From contig ARYC01018466.1 in NCBI GenBank assembly GCA_000711775.1, positions 26,549-90,548 on the forward strand: DNA of 64,000 nt, in the 5' to 3' direction. This DNA is from Oxytricha trifallax (Eukaryota > Ciliophora > Spirotrichea > Sporadotrichida > Oxytrichidae). A program made the position numbers and the translations under genes. The notes under the pieces were generated by a model, which ran no database searches, was not told where the DNA came from, and saw nothing but the letters and a program-made list of their open reading frames with translations. Each line of letters begins with the position of its first letter. Within the stretch, counting starts at the first letter, position 1. Of this stretch, positions 32,560 to 45,649 are shown piece after piece.

Positions 32560-35500
32560 TAATAGTTATGTCAATTTTTTTTAATAAAAAAAAGATATTG
32601 AATTGTTATTGTAGAGGGATTTATTAATGATATAATTATCTACTTATTAATTCAAACAAATATAAAATCTTTAATTTTTATTTGCATCATTTGACTTTAA
32701 AAATGGAGAAATATATTATTTATACATATTAATTAAATATAAAGTAATTCTTTTTACCAATTTTGATTATTTATGAATCAAATTACGGAAAGCTTTAATT
32801 TTCAAATATTAGCATTTAATTGTACTTATATTCTTGATATTTTTCATTCATTTTTCTTAATCTAAAGTACAACTCTGTAAAATATATTTCCCCTTCCCAA
32901 GTACTTTTTCTCAGGTTTTAACATTCTTTTCTTTATTTTATTATTTTCGAAATTGGTTTCCCTTGTTACTGCTTTTGATTAATCTTTTTATGGTATAATA
33001 TGTTCTAATTCTTAATAAAATATGACTTTTATTCAACAAAATTATTTACAAAATCTCACTAATAATTTAATTATATTTCTACATTATGCTTTCGAATGAT
33101 ATTGTTCAAATGTTGTTTAAACATATTAAAGATAATTCAGAGATAGTCTGGTAAGCTAAGATGATGTTTTATTCAAAATAAATGCAAAATAAGTGATTAA
33201 ATATAGATTTAATGCCACATTTTTAGCATTTTTAACAATATAAAGAACAGATCCTGAGATTAAACTTATAATTTTATGTTTTTATTGCTATTACTAGATT
33301 AAAGTCATATATTGTGTGTATTTTATTGAATGTCTATCATATATTATTTTGTTTGAATTTAAAGAAAGTTCTTGATATTGATATAAGTTTATTGCCTTTA
33401 TTTCCAGTAAATTATCATTTTTAATGAGGCAGAAATTATTAGGAATAGCTCCCAATTAAGTCCATGCTTAATTCAATATTTTAACATTTCAGTTCGTATC
33501 TCTAAGAAATACCCCTAATTAAAAATTATTTATATGCCCTAATAATTATTAAATTATTTTATGTACTAAAGCTAAAAAAATGCCAGATATAAAGCTTTAA
33601 TAGAATCATGAATATGAGGTATCAAACAAAAATAAATATTAAGCAATAAATATGTATTTATAAATATGACAATTAGTTAATTTAAGTTCAATACATTCTT
33701 CATTTTAAGTAATTATAAGCATAAACTTAACTTTTCCAAAGCTATAGACAATTATTAAATTCACATTGCTAAAATTTTGTTTCAAAAATACGATTTAAAT
33801 CTATAAGCATAGTTTAAAATAAATCAAAAATAAACCCTGAGCTATTAAATGTAATAATTGGGTTAATTTAGTTTCAATTTGCTAAGATGTGAAATTATGT
33901 TATGTTTTAGTGCTTGGCCAACTATCTCCTCTGATTATGACAATTAAAAACTTATAAAGCATCAAATCTTAATGTAGGAAATTGTCAGATATAATTATAA
34001 CCATAAATAATATTTGTTTTACTTAGTTTGATATGTCTGAATGAAATTGTTCATAATCATGAGAAAAATTGATGATTTTGACCTATACACATTATGAGCT
34101 ATTCTTTTTTCAAGGGAAATATTCAACTCATAAAACGTTAATTGCTCTAAAATGTACAGAACTGGCATTTAGAAGATGCTGAGGAATTTGTGAGGCTTTT
34201 GAGCTTTCATGGATGATTATGGACGATTTTCATAGAAAGACTTTGTTAAACATTGCCTTTATGATTATATTATCAAAATGTAAGTGGTCCCATGTCATTA
34301 AAACTAAAAGTAATCAGTTGATTCCCTTCATTTTTCACATCATTCATTAAATTTATTTTATAGATTTTGAGGTTTGACTGGTTCATCATAAGCCAATTTC
34401 TTACTTATTCTATCTTTTCTCACCTCTTATTAATCTAAAAGATACTTTTCTTTCTGATCTTTAATTCTTTGTTTTCTAATTATCCAAGCATATTGATTTA
34501 TTTCTACTTTATTTACACTCTTTTAATCTCGATAAATTGTATATTATCTCTTATATTTTGGATATCTGACTTATTATTGAATAAAATTAAAACCAAAGAT
34601 ATTGTTATAATAAACTTAAATAAAATGCAAAGTAAATTAATAAGAATAGAAGTAGTAGCAATAACAATAAAAATATAAAATTCCATTTATTTAAACAAAC
34701 TCTTTTTTTCTTTGTCATTTACACCAATAGCATTTGTGTTTAATCAATTCCTTTTTATTGGTCTTCTTCTTGATATATTGCTACTTCTGATTTTTCCAAG
34801 TGAAACTCCTATTTAAATAATGTTAGAGTATTTTAACCATAAATTTTAATGAATGCATATATACTTCAGCTTCTTTATCCTATATATTAATGATTTATAA
34901 TTAATTAATTTGTAAGTTTTATGAGATTTATTTAAAATAATATTTAATGCGTCATAGATATTACAAAATGGGAAATAATGATTATATTTTTGGGAATAAT
35001 ATCTTTTATTCTTATAGATAAATTTGGGCTACATATCAAATAGCAATTATGTCGCAAATGTAATCAATGAAAACCACCAAATCAGGAATATTCTCCCATT
35101 TTATGTATTTGAGCATCAGAAATTATAATATGTCATCGGAAAAAATGCTTTACTAACATCAGAACATTTATTTATATCAAAAACATTAGTTTTTTAGTCC
35201 CTCATACAGTCTCAATTAACCAACTAATAGACCATTTGGAGAGTAAGACCTAAATAAACTATCTTATTGAATTTTTTTTTAAATTTCATCTAAAAGTGGA
35301 TCTTAGGACATTTAATGGTAGTCTTTAAGGATGATTCTCAAATGAAAATATTTTATAGAGCCATATTATTAATTTGATATATGCTCACTAATCATATTTG
35401 AAATAATATCTTGAAGAACTTAAATTTTTTAGCATATAGGATCAATTTCTTCATTTGCTTGATATTATTATTCAATATTTTACGAAGATCAACACTGTTG

Positions 35501-35640
35501 CATTACCCAGCTTGATAAGTATACTAAAAATTGTTCCCTATTTCTATACAAGTCTTGCTTTTAGGCAATTTAACGATGTAAATATATAAAATTCAGGCTT
35601 TTTATTAGGATAAAACTTGAAAATTCTCAGTCAAAAACCC
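32560..35640. other. AT-rich spacer, no supported gene
   Basis: About 3 kb of AT-rich DNA with no frame I would defend. Short GC-richer patches (about 33890-33960, 34090-34300) do not translate convincingly. Confidence 0.4.
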
Positions 35641-35696
35641 ATCTTTTAGGGTAGGTAGGTAATAACTTAAGGTAAAATAAACATTGAGATCATAAT

Positions 35697-38600
35697 AACA
35701 TGAACTTAAATTCGAGAAGTTGAAGTTCATTACTCTCAATTTTCTGCAATTTAAACTCATTTTTATTTTATCTCGGATATAAATTTTTGAATATTTCTGG
35801 TCTTTCAATCATGCTGCTAAATGTCATCGGCTCCTCTTAACTCTTGTTTCTTTATATATTTATTCTAAACAGTTTTTTGACTTTTTAGAAATACCCTTTA
35901 GTCTCCAGACCTCTGATTCTGTCGTCTAGCCATAGCATATTAGCAATTAATTCTACATGAGTCTTGTTATCTAGATCGATGAATTTATGGTCCTTCAATA
36001 ATTTATTAAACTCGTGGTGTCCCCTGCCTCGTTGATCAAAATACAATTTCTCATATGTTATGAGTCTACGAATAACCTGAGACCATTGTAGCAATGGCTC
36101 ATCCCGTAGTTGACTATTGTCCTTCCCTGATTGATTGCCATCATTGTGTCCACTACGTTCTTTGTGAGGAATAGCATCTTTCTTTTTTGAAGTTCAGATT
36201 TGCTCTGTTGTATTAACTCTTTCGCTTTTTTAGAAACAAAATATTTGTCCAAGCCTGACTTTACTTTTTTCATGTTCTTTAGAACTAGTTATTCTATGAT
36301 GTCACTCGTTCCACTGTCTTTGAGTTGAGTAACATTCATTATTATTTTGTTCGATATATTTCTTGGTGTCCTGAATGCTATTCTTTTTAATTGTGTCTCT
36401 AGTTTATCAACCCCAACATGACATACCCCGTTGCCACCTAGGGCGTGAATTTGTAAATTACCAGATATCTAATTTGCGCAACCATTATGGTGTCGCAAAT
36501 TGTTGGAGTATTTGATCTCGTAAGACTTTAGCAGAATAATGTCTTTTTCTTAATGTCATCCCACGTTTTCTTCAAAAGTCCTTTCGTGTTTAGTCTTACA
36601 TTCATACCTATGTATTTTAGATCCTCTTTCTTTTTTATACCTTCGACTTCTTTGATATCACTAAACCTTTTTGGATCGTTCTAGTAGAAAGTTTTCTTAA
36701 AAAATGAGCTTTAAGTAATGAGTCTTTTCAATTATCTTAAAACTTTCGATTACTCCCACCAATTATTGTTTGGTATTTATGTTGACGAGAATATTATCGG
36801 CAAATGCAATAAGTTTCTCTTGGTTTATAAGCGATTTAAGTTCTTATTATGAGTAAAATACGTCTTGTAAGTTAATGTTTAAGAGAATTGATGAGATTCT
36901 GCTCCCTTAAGCAACTCCTTTCATCGCGTTGATCTATTCTCTTTCATAAATTATTTTGTTGTTTTTGTACAGTTCCTTGTTAAGTTGAACTATTTTGCTA
37001 TCCTCTTCTGATTTTATTCTCAATTGAAGGATGTTCAACAGTTTGTCTTTCAAGACTGAGTCGTATGCATTCTGAAAGTCTACGAATAGATATGCCTCTC
37101 TGTTCTTACTCATCCTCCTTGAAACCTTAATGTATTCCAACAGTCTGATTAAATTTAAGTGGGTGCTCTTGTTTTCTTTAAACCCATTTTAATAATTTCC
37201 TGTTCATAGTAGTTCACTCTTTTGTTCACAATAATCTTTTCTATTATTTTGTTGAGAAGTGAGTTCACCACGATTGGTCTTTTATTACTAATGTGTGGGT
37301 ATTGGTCTCCTTGACTTTTGCTTAGTATTATATATGAATTTTTTGAAATTAAAAATTATATTTAACCTAAAATAAAACTGAATATATTTAAAAATCTAGA
37401 AATAAAAATGGATCAGAGAGGTCTTAGAGGACTACAGCATTATTGAGTAATCTAAATTATATTTTTTCATTTTTAACTATTTTTGTTGTATTTACTTATG
37501 GGCATTGTTTTTAGACTTAGAGAAAATTTGAATATTTAAATAGACGATCATTAATAATAAAAAACTTAGGTATCTTATAATAATATTTTTAAAAATCAAA
37601 AAAATTGACGAGCCAAGTCTAAATTTATTTTTTTGACTTAGCTCGTATATATAAATTAACTTACTTTTTAGATATATTAACTTAAATATTTTCATTCATA
37701 ATCCTTTATTCACGTATTAAATATTTTATCCAATAATAATTGGCATTATTAAAATATATTCACATTAATTGGAACGTTTAGCATAAATTAAAAAATTTTT
37801 TACAATTTAAAATTATTAATGCTTTTATTAAGAGCATACTTCATTTTTTATATTTCTAATTTATTCTAAATTACACTTTACAATATCATATGTAAATTTA
37901 ATTATATATCAATAAAATAAATTATTAATCACTATTCTTGATTATTTAATCATTCTTTGGAAAATGAAATTAATTTCTCTAATTATATGTCAAGACTACT
38001 AAGTACAAAGTGAAAACAAAATATCAATAAAATTTAGAAAATGTAAAATTAATTTGATTATTACTGCTCAAATTTAGAAGAAAAAATTACAAGAAGAGGA
38101 GACTCTAATAATAATAAGCATATTCCAATTAAAATCACTTAATAGTTTAAAACCTACTTCGCTTAAATAGAATGATTTCAAAAATTCTAAATAAGTATAA
38201 ATAAAACTTTTCAATAATTATGATCAGTTAGTAATCTACAAACAAAAGTTGTAAAAATGCTCTTTTTATTTAGATATTTTTTGTAATTATTACTAATATT
38301 ACCATTTCTAATAATATTTTTTTTTTTAATTTTTTAATTTTAATATTTCCTATTCTTTTGTATTTTAACAATAATACCAATCTTCCTTCTTTTAGGTGTT
38401 GTGGGATCCTTCCAATGTTTAACCATTCTACTTTATTATCACTATTAGTTTTTCTCATGCTCTCTGACTTTGATAGCATTTTTCCATCAAATCCATCTTA
38501 GCCTATTGCTTGGTTGTAGTTACACTCTGCAATACTTTTCAGGACAACCTGGATTTAACATAAACATATGAAATTTGCTCATTCACCATGGTTGTGTCCT

Positions 38601-40112
38601 CGCATTTTATTTTGGTCGTTTAACTGTTCCTTCTCTTGTTCAAACAACTTATTGTAAAATTCTGTGATATTCTATAAAGATTGTTCTCCTTATTACACTC
38701 TCTCTCTCCGTTTATTGTAAGCCCCTTTATTGGTTGTGTTTGCTTTTGGTTCTTCGTAAGTCGCTTGACTAAATAAAAGAAACGCTTCAGGTCATTTCTA
38801 TTTAAATAGTGCTCCATGTCTTGTATCGCTTCTTTCCACTTTTATTTGATGTCCTGGTACAAACTATTTCCATTTTTGATGTTGTTCTTAACTGCCCAAT
38901 ATGGTAGTTACAGGTACCAGGTTTTTGCTTTGCTCTATTTCTCTAGTTTATTTTCGAAGCATTTTCTTATCGGAAGGTCTAGGTCTTGTGATCGTATTAT
39001 CCTTCCCTCTTCAATGAATGTTTTCCAACATTACTTCTTAACATCTGAGATTCTCACTATCTTCTCCGTAATCTTCAGATAATATTTTTAGTATCTCACT
39101 TTTAGTTTTACTTGTATTAGTTTGTGGTCTGTTGAACTCAATTGTTCAAGTCCCAATTACAATGTTTCTACATTTAAGAATACTTGGTCTAGTTAGTTAC
39201 CTTTAGTAAGAGTCTCTACTCCCTCCAGAATTGATTCATATAGGACTTACTTTTTGAGTCTCTTGCTAAGATATTTTAAGAGGAAATTGTAATTTACCAT
39301 TACTATGATATTTTATTTATCGCATTTTGTTTTTATTGATCTAACATCACTCTGTTCTACAATTCTTTTATTTCATCATTTCTGTACGTCGGAATGTAAA
39401 CTGAGATAATGTGTAGTGGGTAGCATATATTCCATGCTAGGAATTACTTTAAGGTTTTTATTGTTTTAATTTGGTATTTTCCACTGTTCATAATAAAAAC
39501 TCCTCCATTTCTTGCTAATTGTGTTTGTGTAATATTTTGACTGTTCAATCCAATTATCCGATAGAGTCTCGTTTCCACGAGTGCTGTAAAATCGGGGTTC
39601 TTGTCATTAATCTCCCTTAGCATTTGGTCTAGCTTTAACTTAGAATTCAGTCCCCTGACGTTCTATAGGCAGATCTTTAGTTCGATGCTGGCATCTATCT
39701 TTTATTGATTATTGTTTCACTTCTTCTCTTGCTCTTTATTTCTCAGAGAATCTTTCGTTTTTTGTTACTCATCCTTCAGTTTCCCTTTACGGTTGATAGA
39801 ATTGGAGCTATCGGTTGTTTTCTATTGGTAAAAAAAATTTCAAGTTTTTATAACTATTAATATTAACTTGAGCATCTTGAATTTTTTTTTTCGACCTTAA
39901 TTCACTATATCCTTTTTTGAATATTTGAAAAATTCTTGAATCTTTTGAGATTATTGTTTAGCTCGTCCAGCATCCTCTGTGTACACTGGTAGTTTTCTTC
40001 TCTCGGCTATCTGCTAACTCTATGCTTCCGTCTGTTTCCCGCTGTTTCTTTCCCCTTGTTTTAATTCCTTTAATTTTAAATTAAACCCATCTTTTATTCT
40101 ATGATGTTTCAT
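35697..40112 (-). pseudogene. LINE C ORF2: endonuclease/reverse transcriptase with mutated active sites
   Basis: ATG at 40112 (MKHHRIKDGFN). Early RRKLPVYTEDAG matches RRKLLTYSQNSG of LINE B. In the endonuclease the GDFN motif is replaced by VNYN (about 39295). The GNQLDQVF block is kept. In the RT, YLFVDFQNAYDSV (about 37090) is present, but the FADD box reads FADN (about 36800). The C-terminus has MLWLDDRIRGLETKGYF (about 35940). Loss of the Asp residues predicts no endonuclease or polymerase activity. Frameshifts and the AT-rich insertion further disable it. Confidence 0.75.
37336..38365. mobile_element. About 1-kb AT-rich insertion in LINE C RT region
   Basis: LINE ORF2 sequence stops after SKSQGDQYP-coding bases (about 37330) and resumes with the GRLVLLLK-coding bases (about 38370-38400). 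The intervening DNA is very AT-rich, with no similarity to LINE B and no clear coding potential. No terminal repeats could be defined by eye. It may be a small element or an eliminated sequence. Confidence 0.45.
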
Positions 40113-40716
40113 TAATTCTAATAACAAACTTTTTACCTGCAATCAGCATCTCGAGTTTTAATTGTGGAAATTTCACAAATATCTATTTCTATACGATTAC
40201 TTTATCTTTGAGCATACCTAAATATAAAAACTAATTGTTTTCAATATGCATTTCTTGATCATTATTTAATTATTTTTAATTAAGATTTTTTCTGTTAAGT
40301 ATCTACATAGTTTTAAAAAAAATATTTCCAGATTAAAACAAGCCAAGGCTACTTCAACTCTATGATTATTTCACACAATTATATAAAACTGTATTCTAAT
40401 GTAGTAGTTTTACCTATTCATAAATGTTTAAATTATTTATAGCTTGGCGAGAATTATGAAATGATCTTTTCCGCGCTTATGATTGGGTTTACATCTCAAC
40501 AGTTGGATAAATAATGCGATAAAAATAAGTAAAGCAAACATTATATTTTTATTATTTTCTTTTGATAAGAAAATGGAAGTCATGTATAAATGATATTTGA
40601 TTTCTAAATATCCAATATTTATATTTTTATAGCTTTTCTTTTATATCGTGTAATTTATATATTAATCATTATTTAAATGTTCTGCGGATTTATTATTAAA
40701 TTAAAAATATAGCAAA

Positions 40717-41493
40717 ATGCCAAACCTCAATTTACACCAAAAGGTACATTTAGAGCACTGTGTAAGGACCCACAACTATATTGAGATATCTATCCAAGTA
40801 CACACCATTATAACTGACCGCCTTGAATGGGGTCAGATCACTATTGGCAAATTGCTATTCATTCTTAAAGCCATAATTCAATACTAACTTGTAGACTCTT
40901 CTAAACCCAGATACCAAATCTCCCTTATTAGTCCTAAACTTGACTAAGGAGACTAAATTTATAGAAATCTACTTGAACTCTACCATCAGCTTGGCTTCTC
41001 ATTACAACTCAACAAAAAGCACATCAAGCGTCCCACATAACCTACTATCACCAGAGACAACACGATTTAAATCATCAACATTTAGCAAGAAACCAAAACC
41101 TAGCCATTAACCAAAGATTCCAAAGCACCCTCTCCTCCCCTCTTAGATTGGCCACTAGTTCACCTACTTGATAGTCTAAAAGACATACAGATTAGGAGAC
41201 AAGAGTCACTCGACTAGGAAGAAGTTTACATGAATGAATATATGGATGTCTACTCTAGCAATAGAGGTAGCAAACCAGGTGATCCAATCACACCATCTCT
41301 ATCCTCCGGAGAATACGAATCCGTAGGAGAAGTATCAGACAGGGAAGATGAAGATTCCAAGGATCTAATTAATAACTAATAATAAATTATACGAAACCAT
41401 AACGAAGAGATGAAAGAAGTCAATAAGGGATCAGCAATGGATACCTATGACATGAGTGAACAACTTAGAAACAAGATACCCATATATAAATGA
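40717..41493 (+). CDS. Intact 258-codon ORF, unknown germline or MDS gene
   Basis: With UGA as sole stop this frame runs uninterrupted from the ATG at 40717 (MPNLNLHQKVHLEHCVR) to the UGA at 41491-41493. Under the standard code it would be broken many times. The N-terminal half looks globular (RLEWGQITIGKLLFILKA, YRNLLELYHQLGFSLQL). The C-terminal half is hydrophilic and acidic (SSGEYESVGEVSDREDEDS), probably disordered. No signal peptide or membrane segment is seen. GC content is raised only over the gene. It could be a germline-limited gene or a single MDS. I recognise no domain. A minus-strand frame overlaps its last 63 bp. Confidence 0.6.
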
Positions 41494-41735
41494 TAGAAAA
41501 TATTTGATTGTAGAGAATCTACACACATTTTGTTCATGTAAGAGCAATGGGCTCCACCATACTTTTGACACCAAGTCAAATTTGTTTGCCAAAAATATTA
41601 TATCTCTCTTAAGTAAATCATTTTCTCCATTCAATATGCCAACGTAGTATGGTTCTTCGAGGTGCTTGCCAATTTTTGTATTCCAGGTATTCAAAACATT
41701 TACATTTAGACTTAAAATGTATTTTCAAACATTGA
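41431..41735 (-). CDS. Minus-strand ORF overlapping the 3' end of the 258-codon gene
   Basis: Open from about 41735 to a UGA at 41431 with protein-like content: NTWNTKIGKHLEEPYYVG, LKRDIIFLANKFDLVSKVWW and FIYGYLVSKLFTHVIG. It overlaps the plus-strand gene tail-to-tail by 63 bp. It could be the last exon of a gene whose earlier exon is 41848-42045 (MQNYSLYIVFKGSSDKL, then KLNCVCHEAVVSVKKLDRL), but I could not define a clean splice junction. Unknown family. Confidence 0.35.
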
Positions 41736-41847
41736 CTTAACCACATATGGCCTACTCACCGAATTATCTAAAAGGTAATACTAATTCACAAATAACAACA
41801 AAAAAGATGTCATTTCAGGTGAACTTACCTCTCGTGGGGTCAAATCA

Positions 41848-42045
41848 ATTATAATAGTCATAATCAAAAACAATCAGATGAACCCTTAATCTATCCAACT
41901 TTTTTACGGAAACTACGGCCTCATGACAAACACAATTAAGTTTCAATTCAAATGCCTTACTTAACAGGCAGGCTTCATAAAGAGAGACTTGGTTTAACTT
42001 ATCACTACTACCTTTAAACACTATATATAAACTATAATTTTGCAT
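41848..42045 (-). CDS. Minus-strand ORF, possible first exon
   Basis: ATG at 42045 (MQNYSLYIVFKGSSDKLNQ), open for about 65 codons to a UGA near 41848. Composition is protein-like (SLYEACLLSKAFELKLNC, RLRVHLIVFDYDYY). It may join the ORF at 41431-41735. No recognised domain. Confidence 0.3.
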
Positions 42046-42082
42046 ATATTAAAACCAACTCATGAGAATCCCCAGAACAAAG

Positions 42083-42263
42083 ATGGATGATGATTTTGTT
42101 ATCATCTCCAGACCCGGGAAGAAATTCAACAGAGGAGGTAAGAAGCTAAGACAACAAAACAACAATTGAAACAGAAGACCAAAGAAACAAAGAAGAAGAA
42201 GACATTGATGAAAAGAAACTCACTGGACCAGTGAGCACGAAAGGACTTATTTCTTAACATTGA
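42083..42263 (+). CDS. Small two-exon gene, about 47 residues
   Basis: The ATG at 42083 gives MDDDFVIISRPGKKFNRG. Removing a 37-nt GTAAG...ACAG intron (42138-42174) continues in frame with an acidic tract (RNKEEEDIDEKKL) and TGPVSTKGLISQH to a UGA at 42261-42263. Unspliced, the frame hits UGA after 24 codons. Both exons are much GC-richer than the flanks. Very small and hydrophilic; function unknown. Confidence 0.4.
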
Positions 42264-42264
42264 T

Positions 42265-43115
42265 TATATATACTCATAGGTCTTTGAGATCTAGATGGGA
42301 GTTTATTATTATTATAATTATTATTATTATTATCTGAGGTTTAAACCTTAAATATTAATTTCTTAAAAAATTAATATATATTATTTGAAGATTTTATTTG
42401 TCATTTTTTATCTTCACTCATTGAGATCACCTTTTTGCTTATATTATTTCCTTCTTGTTAGCTATGATAATTGATACTTTATTTATCAAGCAGCGCCATA
42501 AAATATTTCTTAAAGTCGATTCATTCAATTGGCACTTGGCTATTCTCAATCTCCCTTTATGTATTTTGTCTATGAAGAATGTCCTCACTTCTCCAACAGT
42601 CTTTTCATTTTAGCTTTTAGCTGTTTGCTGGAGAAATGTATGCTAATTTTATTTTTATAAGGAAATTTGTGATTAAAATTTCACTGGTATAAGTTATTGT
42701 TTGAAGTGCAATAGGCTCTCTTAGAGAATATCGGACATGATCATTTATTAATTTATTTTAACGATATTTGTTTTGCAAGTATTAGTTTTCTTATTGATCT
42801 ACATACACATCTTATTTTTATTATTTTATCTTAGTACTTTGACCTGGAATTATGCACCAATTGCATCGCTTTTGCACCATTTCATGAGCAACTCAAATGT
42901 ATTTGCCATTGAATTTTGATTTAATGAGTTGTGTCAACACAAATGTTTGTCAAATTCTTTCTAAAAGCACGAATCATTCTAGTTATTTAATATTTTTTCT
43001 AATCTTCACTTTGATTTCTCTTATATTTAAACAAAATCACTTGAATTCGTCTAAATCAATAAGACATAGATCGATTATGAATAGCTCCAAATTTGCTTAA
43101 TTTGTGAATTCAACT
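42265..43115. other. AT-rich spacer with an ATT microsatellite
   Basis: A run of ATT/TTA triplets lies at about 42305-42332. The rest is AT-rich with no defensible gene. Confidence 0.4.
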
Positions 43116-43119
43116 ATAG

Positions 43120-43450
43120 TCAATTTTTTGTTTTAATAAATGATAGGAAAGTATGACACTGAATCTTATCGCGCTTAATCACTTTTAAAATATCAAAACA
43201 ATCTTATTCTCCAGAAATGAGTATGATATTCTGGTTTTGCACTTTAATCTTTAAGTTTGAAATAATTCTTATGAAGTCCATTTTTCTACTAAAGGCTTTT
43301 AACTTCGAGACACTACTTATTGCTATTAGGATCTTGGAAAACACAGATTTCGCTGAATTCACTTGTTCATATTTTTTTGTATACTGATAAGAATGTATCT
43401 CCAGATTTAATTTCAATTCTAAATACTAACTAACTAACTACTGATGAAAA
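43120..43450 (-). other. Candidate coding segment with C-terminus
   Basis: The minus strand is open to a UGA at 43120-43122: LNLEIHSYQYTKKYEQ, SKLKAFSRKMDFIRII, NQNIILISGEQDCFDIL and KRDKIQCHTFLSFIK. Composition is protein-like, with no ATG at the beginning; a TAAC microsatellite lies just upstream (about 43425-43440). Probably the end of a gene segment. Unknown family. Confidence 0.35.
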
Positions 43451-43454
43451 TATT

Positions 43455-44105
43455 ATCTTGAATTTTCTGGCCCTATAAGATTTTTAAACCCAAAAAATGA
43501 TAAATTCTATAACTATTTATTCTAAAATGTTTTTATTAGTACCAATGAAGAGATAACAGCGACATTAACTATCTCACTCTCTTTAAAGATTAAAATTAAA
43601 TTATATATTAATATCAAACTCATTAAATATAAAGTTTATGACCAGAAATATACTACGATGAACCAAACAACTCTGCCAACTAGAATAATTAAATAAAAAA
43701 TATAAAATAACTAAGATATAGAATGTAGTAAAATAATCAATAATAAATCCACTCTATTTTACCAAGAAAAATACACTGTTAAGCGAACCAATTCGTTCAA
43801 CTTATTTATCTTTAATATTCTAAGTCTAATACATAACAGAAAGGTGTACTCACTGAAAAATAAAGATAAGCTGTTAACTAAATTTGATATATATTTAGAC
43901 GAAGTTAATTAGTGGCAGTTAGATTTACTAATAATTAGATTAAAATACTAATTCTTTAGTTCAAATCTATTTTTTATTTTATATTTAGAAACTATAGTCG
44001 AGCATTCTTTTAAATGCTTTTATACCTAATTAAGTTTTATGAATTATAATAGGAGACATAAATGATTGTAGATATTAAATAAACATAACATTATTAATAA
44101 AAAAT
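43455..44105. other. AT-rich spacer, no gene seen
   Basis: AT-rich and without a convincing frame on either strand. Confidence 0.4.
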
Positions 44106-44109
44106 CTAA

Positions 44110-44240
44110 AAATGTTTAAAATAAGTATCATCATACTCATCATCATTATCAGCAACTTTATCTTCATCCCAATCAATATCAAAGTCTTTCAAGTACCTTG
44201 TCTGTTATTGAGAGACACTTGTGGTCTTACAAAGTGGAAT
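44110..44240 (-). other. Candidate coding segment with acidic C-terminus
   Basis: The minus strand reads CKTTSVSQQQTRYLKDFDID followed by WDEDKVADNDDEYDDTYF. The regular acidic pattern is unlikely by chance in AT-rich DNA. Probably the last MDS or exon of a gene. Unknown. Confidence 0.4.
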
Positions 44241-44244
44241 CACT

Positions 44245-45645
44245 TAATAAGATATTTTAAGATATACCTTTTGTAACTTACATTTTCAATGAATGTACTT
44301 GCTCCATCCATCTAAATCTTATTGTTGTGTATTCTATTTAATATTTATTAAGTTTTTATATCTATTTCCTATAATATATTACGGTTTTATAGGACAACAA
44401 AGCTATCTTTGTCATCTCCATCATTTAGCTATGATTTATGTTGTCAAACTAGGGCTTTCTGTTGTTTTATAATGCTCTTCCTTACATAAATATGTATCTT
44501 TTTAACATTACTAATGCAATCATTACTTTAACATGAAGTTTTAAATACAATTTATATACATCTTTATGATTATTGAACGTATGTTTATTGCTTTATAACA
44601 GTTATTATATTAAGAAAACTGCATATCTTGTCTGAATCTTCTATGTTTAGTATAACTAGGGGGCTGATTGCTGTTATTTTTCTTTAATCATCAGCATTTT
44701 ATGAATAACCATTAGTTCTTTTATAGCGAGCTATATTTAATAGAATTGAGAATTTGTTAAGATTAACCATAATAATCTACGTTCATTATTATTGTAATTT
44801 AATATTTCTTTTATATTTATAATTTTAGATTTATTATTGATACATTTAATAAAGCCGCCAGATAAAAATTAATTTAAATAGAATCTCATTGCAATACCCA
44901 TAACCAATTTATAATATAATTCCACATATTAAATATTAAAAACCTTTTTCCTCTAAAAAAAGAGTGAGAAAATCAATTTTTAGGAAATTAATTGGAAATT
45001 ATTAAATAAATAAAGCTTAAGGTAAAGAATATATGGTGTAGGAGAGCTAAGGCTTCAAACATTTAACAATATATTTATAAATTAGTTTATGTCGTTTATA
45101 ATAATAATAATTATTAAAATTACAAATGTTTGATTCTGTTGGATTGTTTTCGGCTTTTTCATTGCAATTCTTGAAATTGCAATGAAACTAGAAAGAGTTT
45201 TATATCTTATCTTAAGATTGATCTTTGTCTATTTGACTTTGTTTCTTCTAATTTCACTTTCTTACCTTTCTTTAAAGATTGTAACTACTTATTGTCACCT
45301 TTTGATGAACTTCGGCCAAATTCTTAGTCCATTTTTTTTAATTCGTAATGTTCTTTTAGTTTTTCTTTGCTAGACTTCCTATTTCTTTCTTTGTTTAACT
45401 TGTAACTGTTCATTAGAGTTTTATTAATTAAATTTTTCGTGTTATGCTTTGATTTCACATTAAATTTAGCTATTCTGAGTTTTATCATTTCTTATTACAT
45501 TTTCCATTTTATCTGAGCAGAGTCTGATTTGATAAAACCCCATATCATTTCAGAGTAACTTTTCATGATTTAAAATATGAAAACTTTAAATTAATAATTA
45601 TTGTATTAACATTTTAAATAAAACTTATTATCCTAATCAAAAATG
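44245..45645. other. AT-rich spacer, no supported gene
   Basis: A hydrophobic short frame at 45182-45373 (+) exists but has the leucine/phenylalanine/serine composition expected of random AT-rich DNA. Nothing else is supported. Confidence 0.4.
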
Positions 45646-45649
45646 TAAA

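Larger units (their letters stand above)
35640..40112 (-). mobile_element. LINE C: non-LTR retrotransposon, ORF2 only
   Basis: A third LINE copy on the minus strand, related to LINE B but clearly diverged. It carries ORF2 (40112 to about 35697), then a GTAG-type tetranucleotide run (about 35650-35662) resembling the tail of LINE A. The second ORF seen in LINE A and LINE B is missing here. An AT-rich stretch of about 1 kb (about 37336-38365) interrupts the frame. Confidence 0.75.

Noticed and set aside
34469-34678. Hydrophobic plus-strand ORF
   Set aside because: Composition (I, L, F, N, K) is what random AT-rich DNA gives; no GC rise and no homolog in the window.
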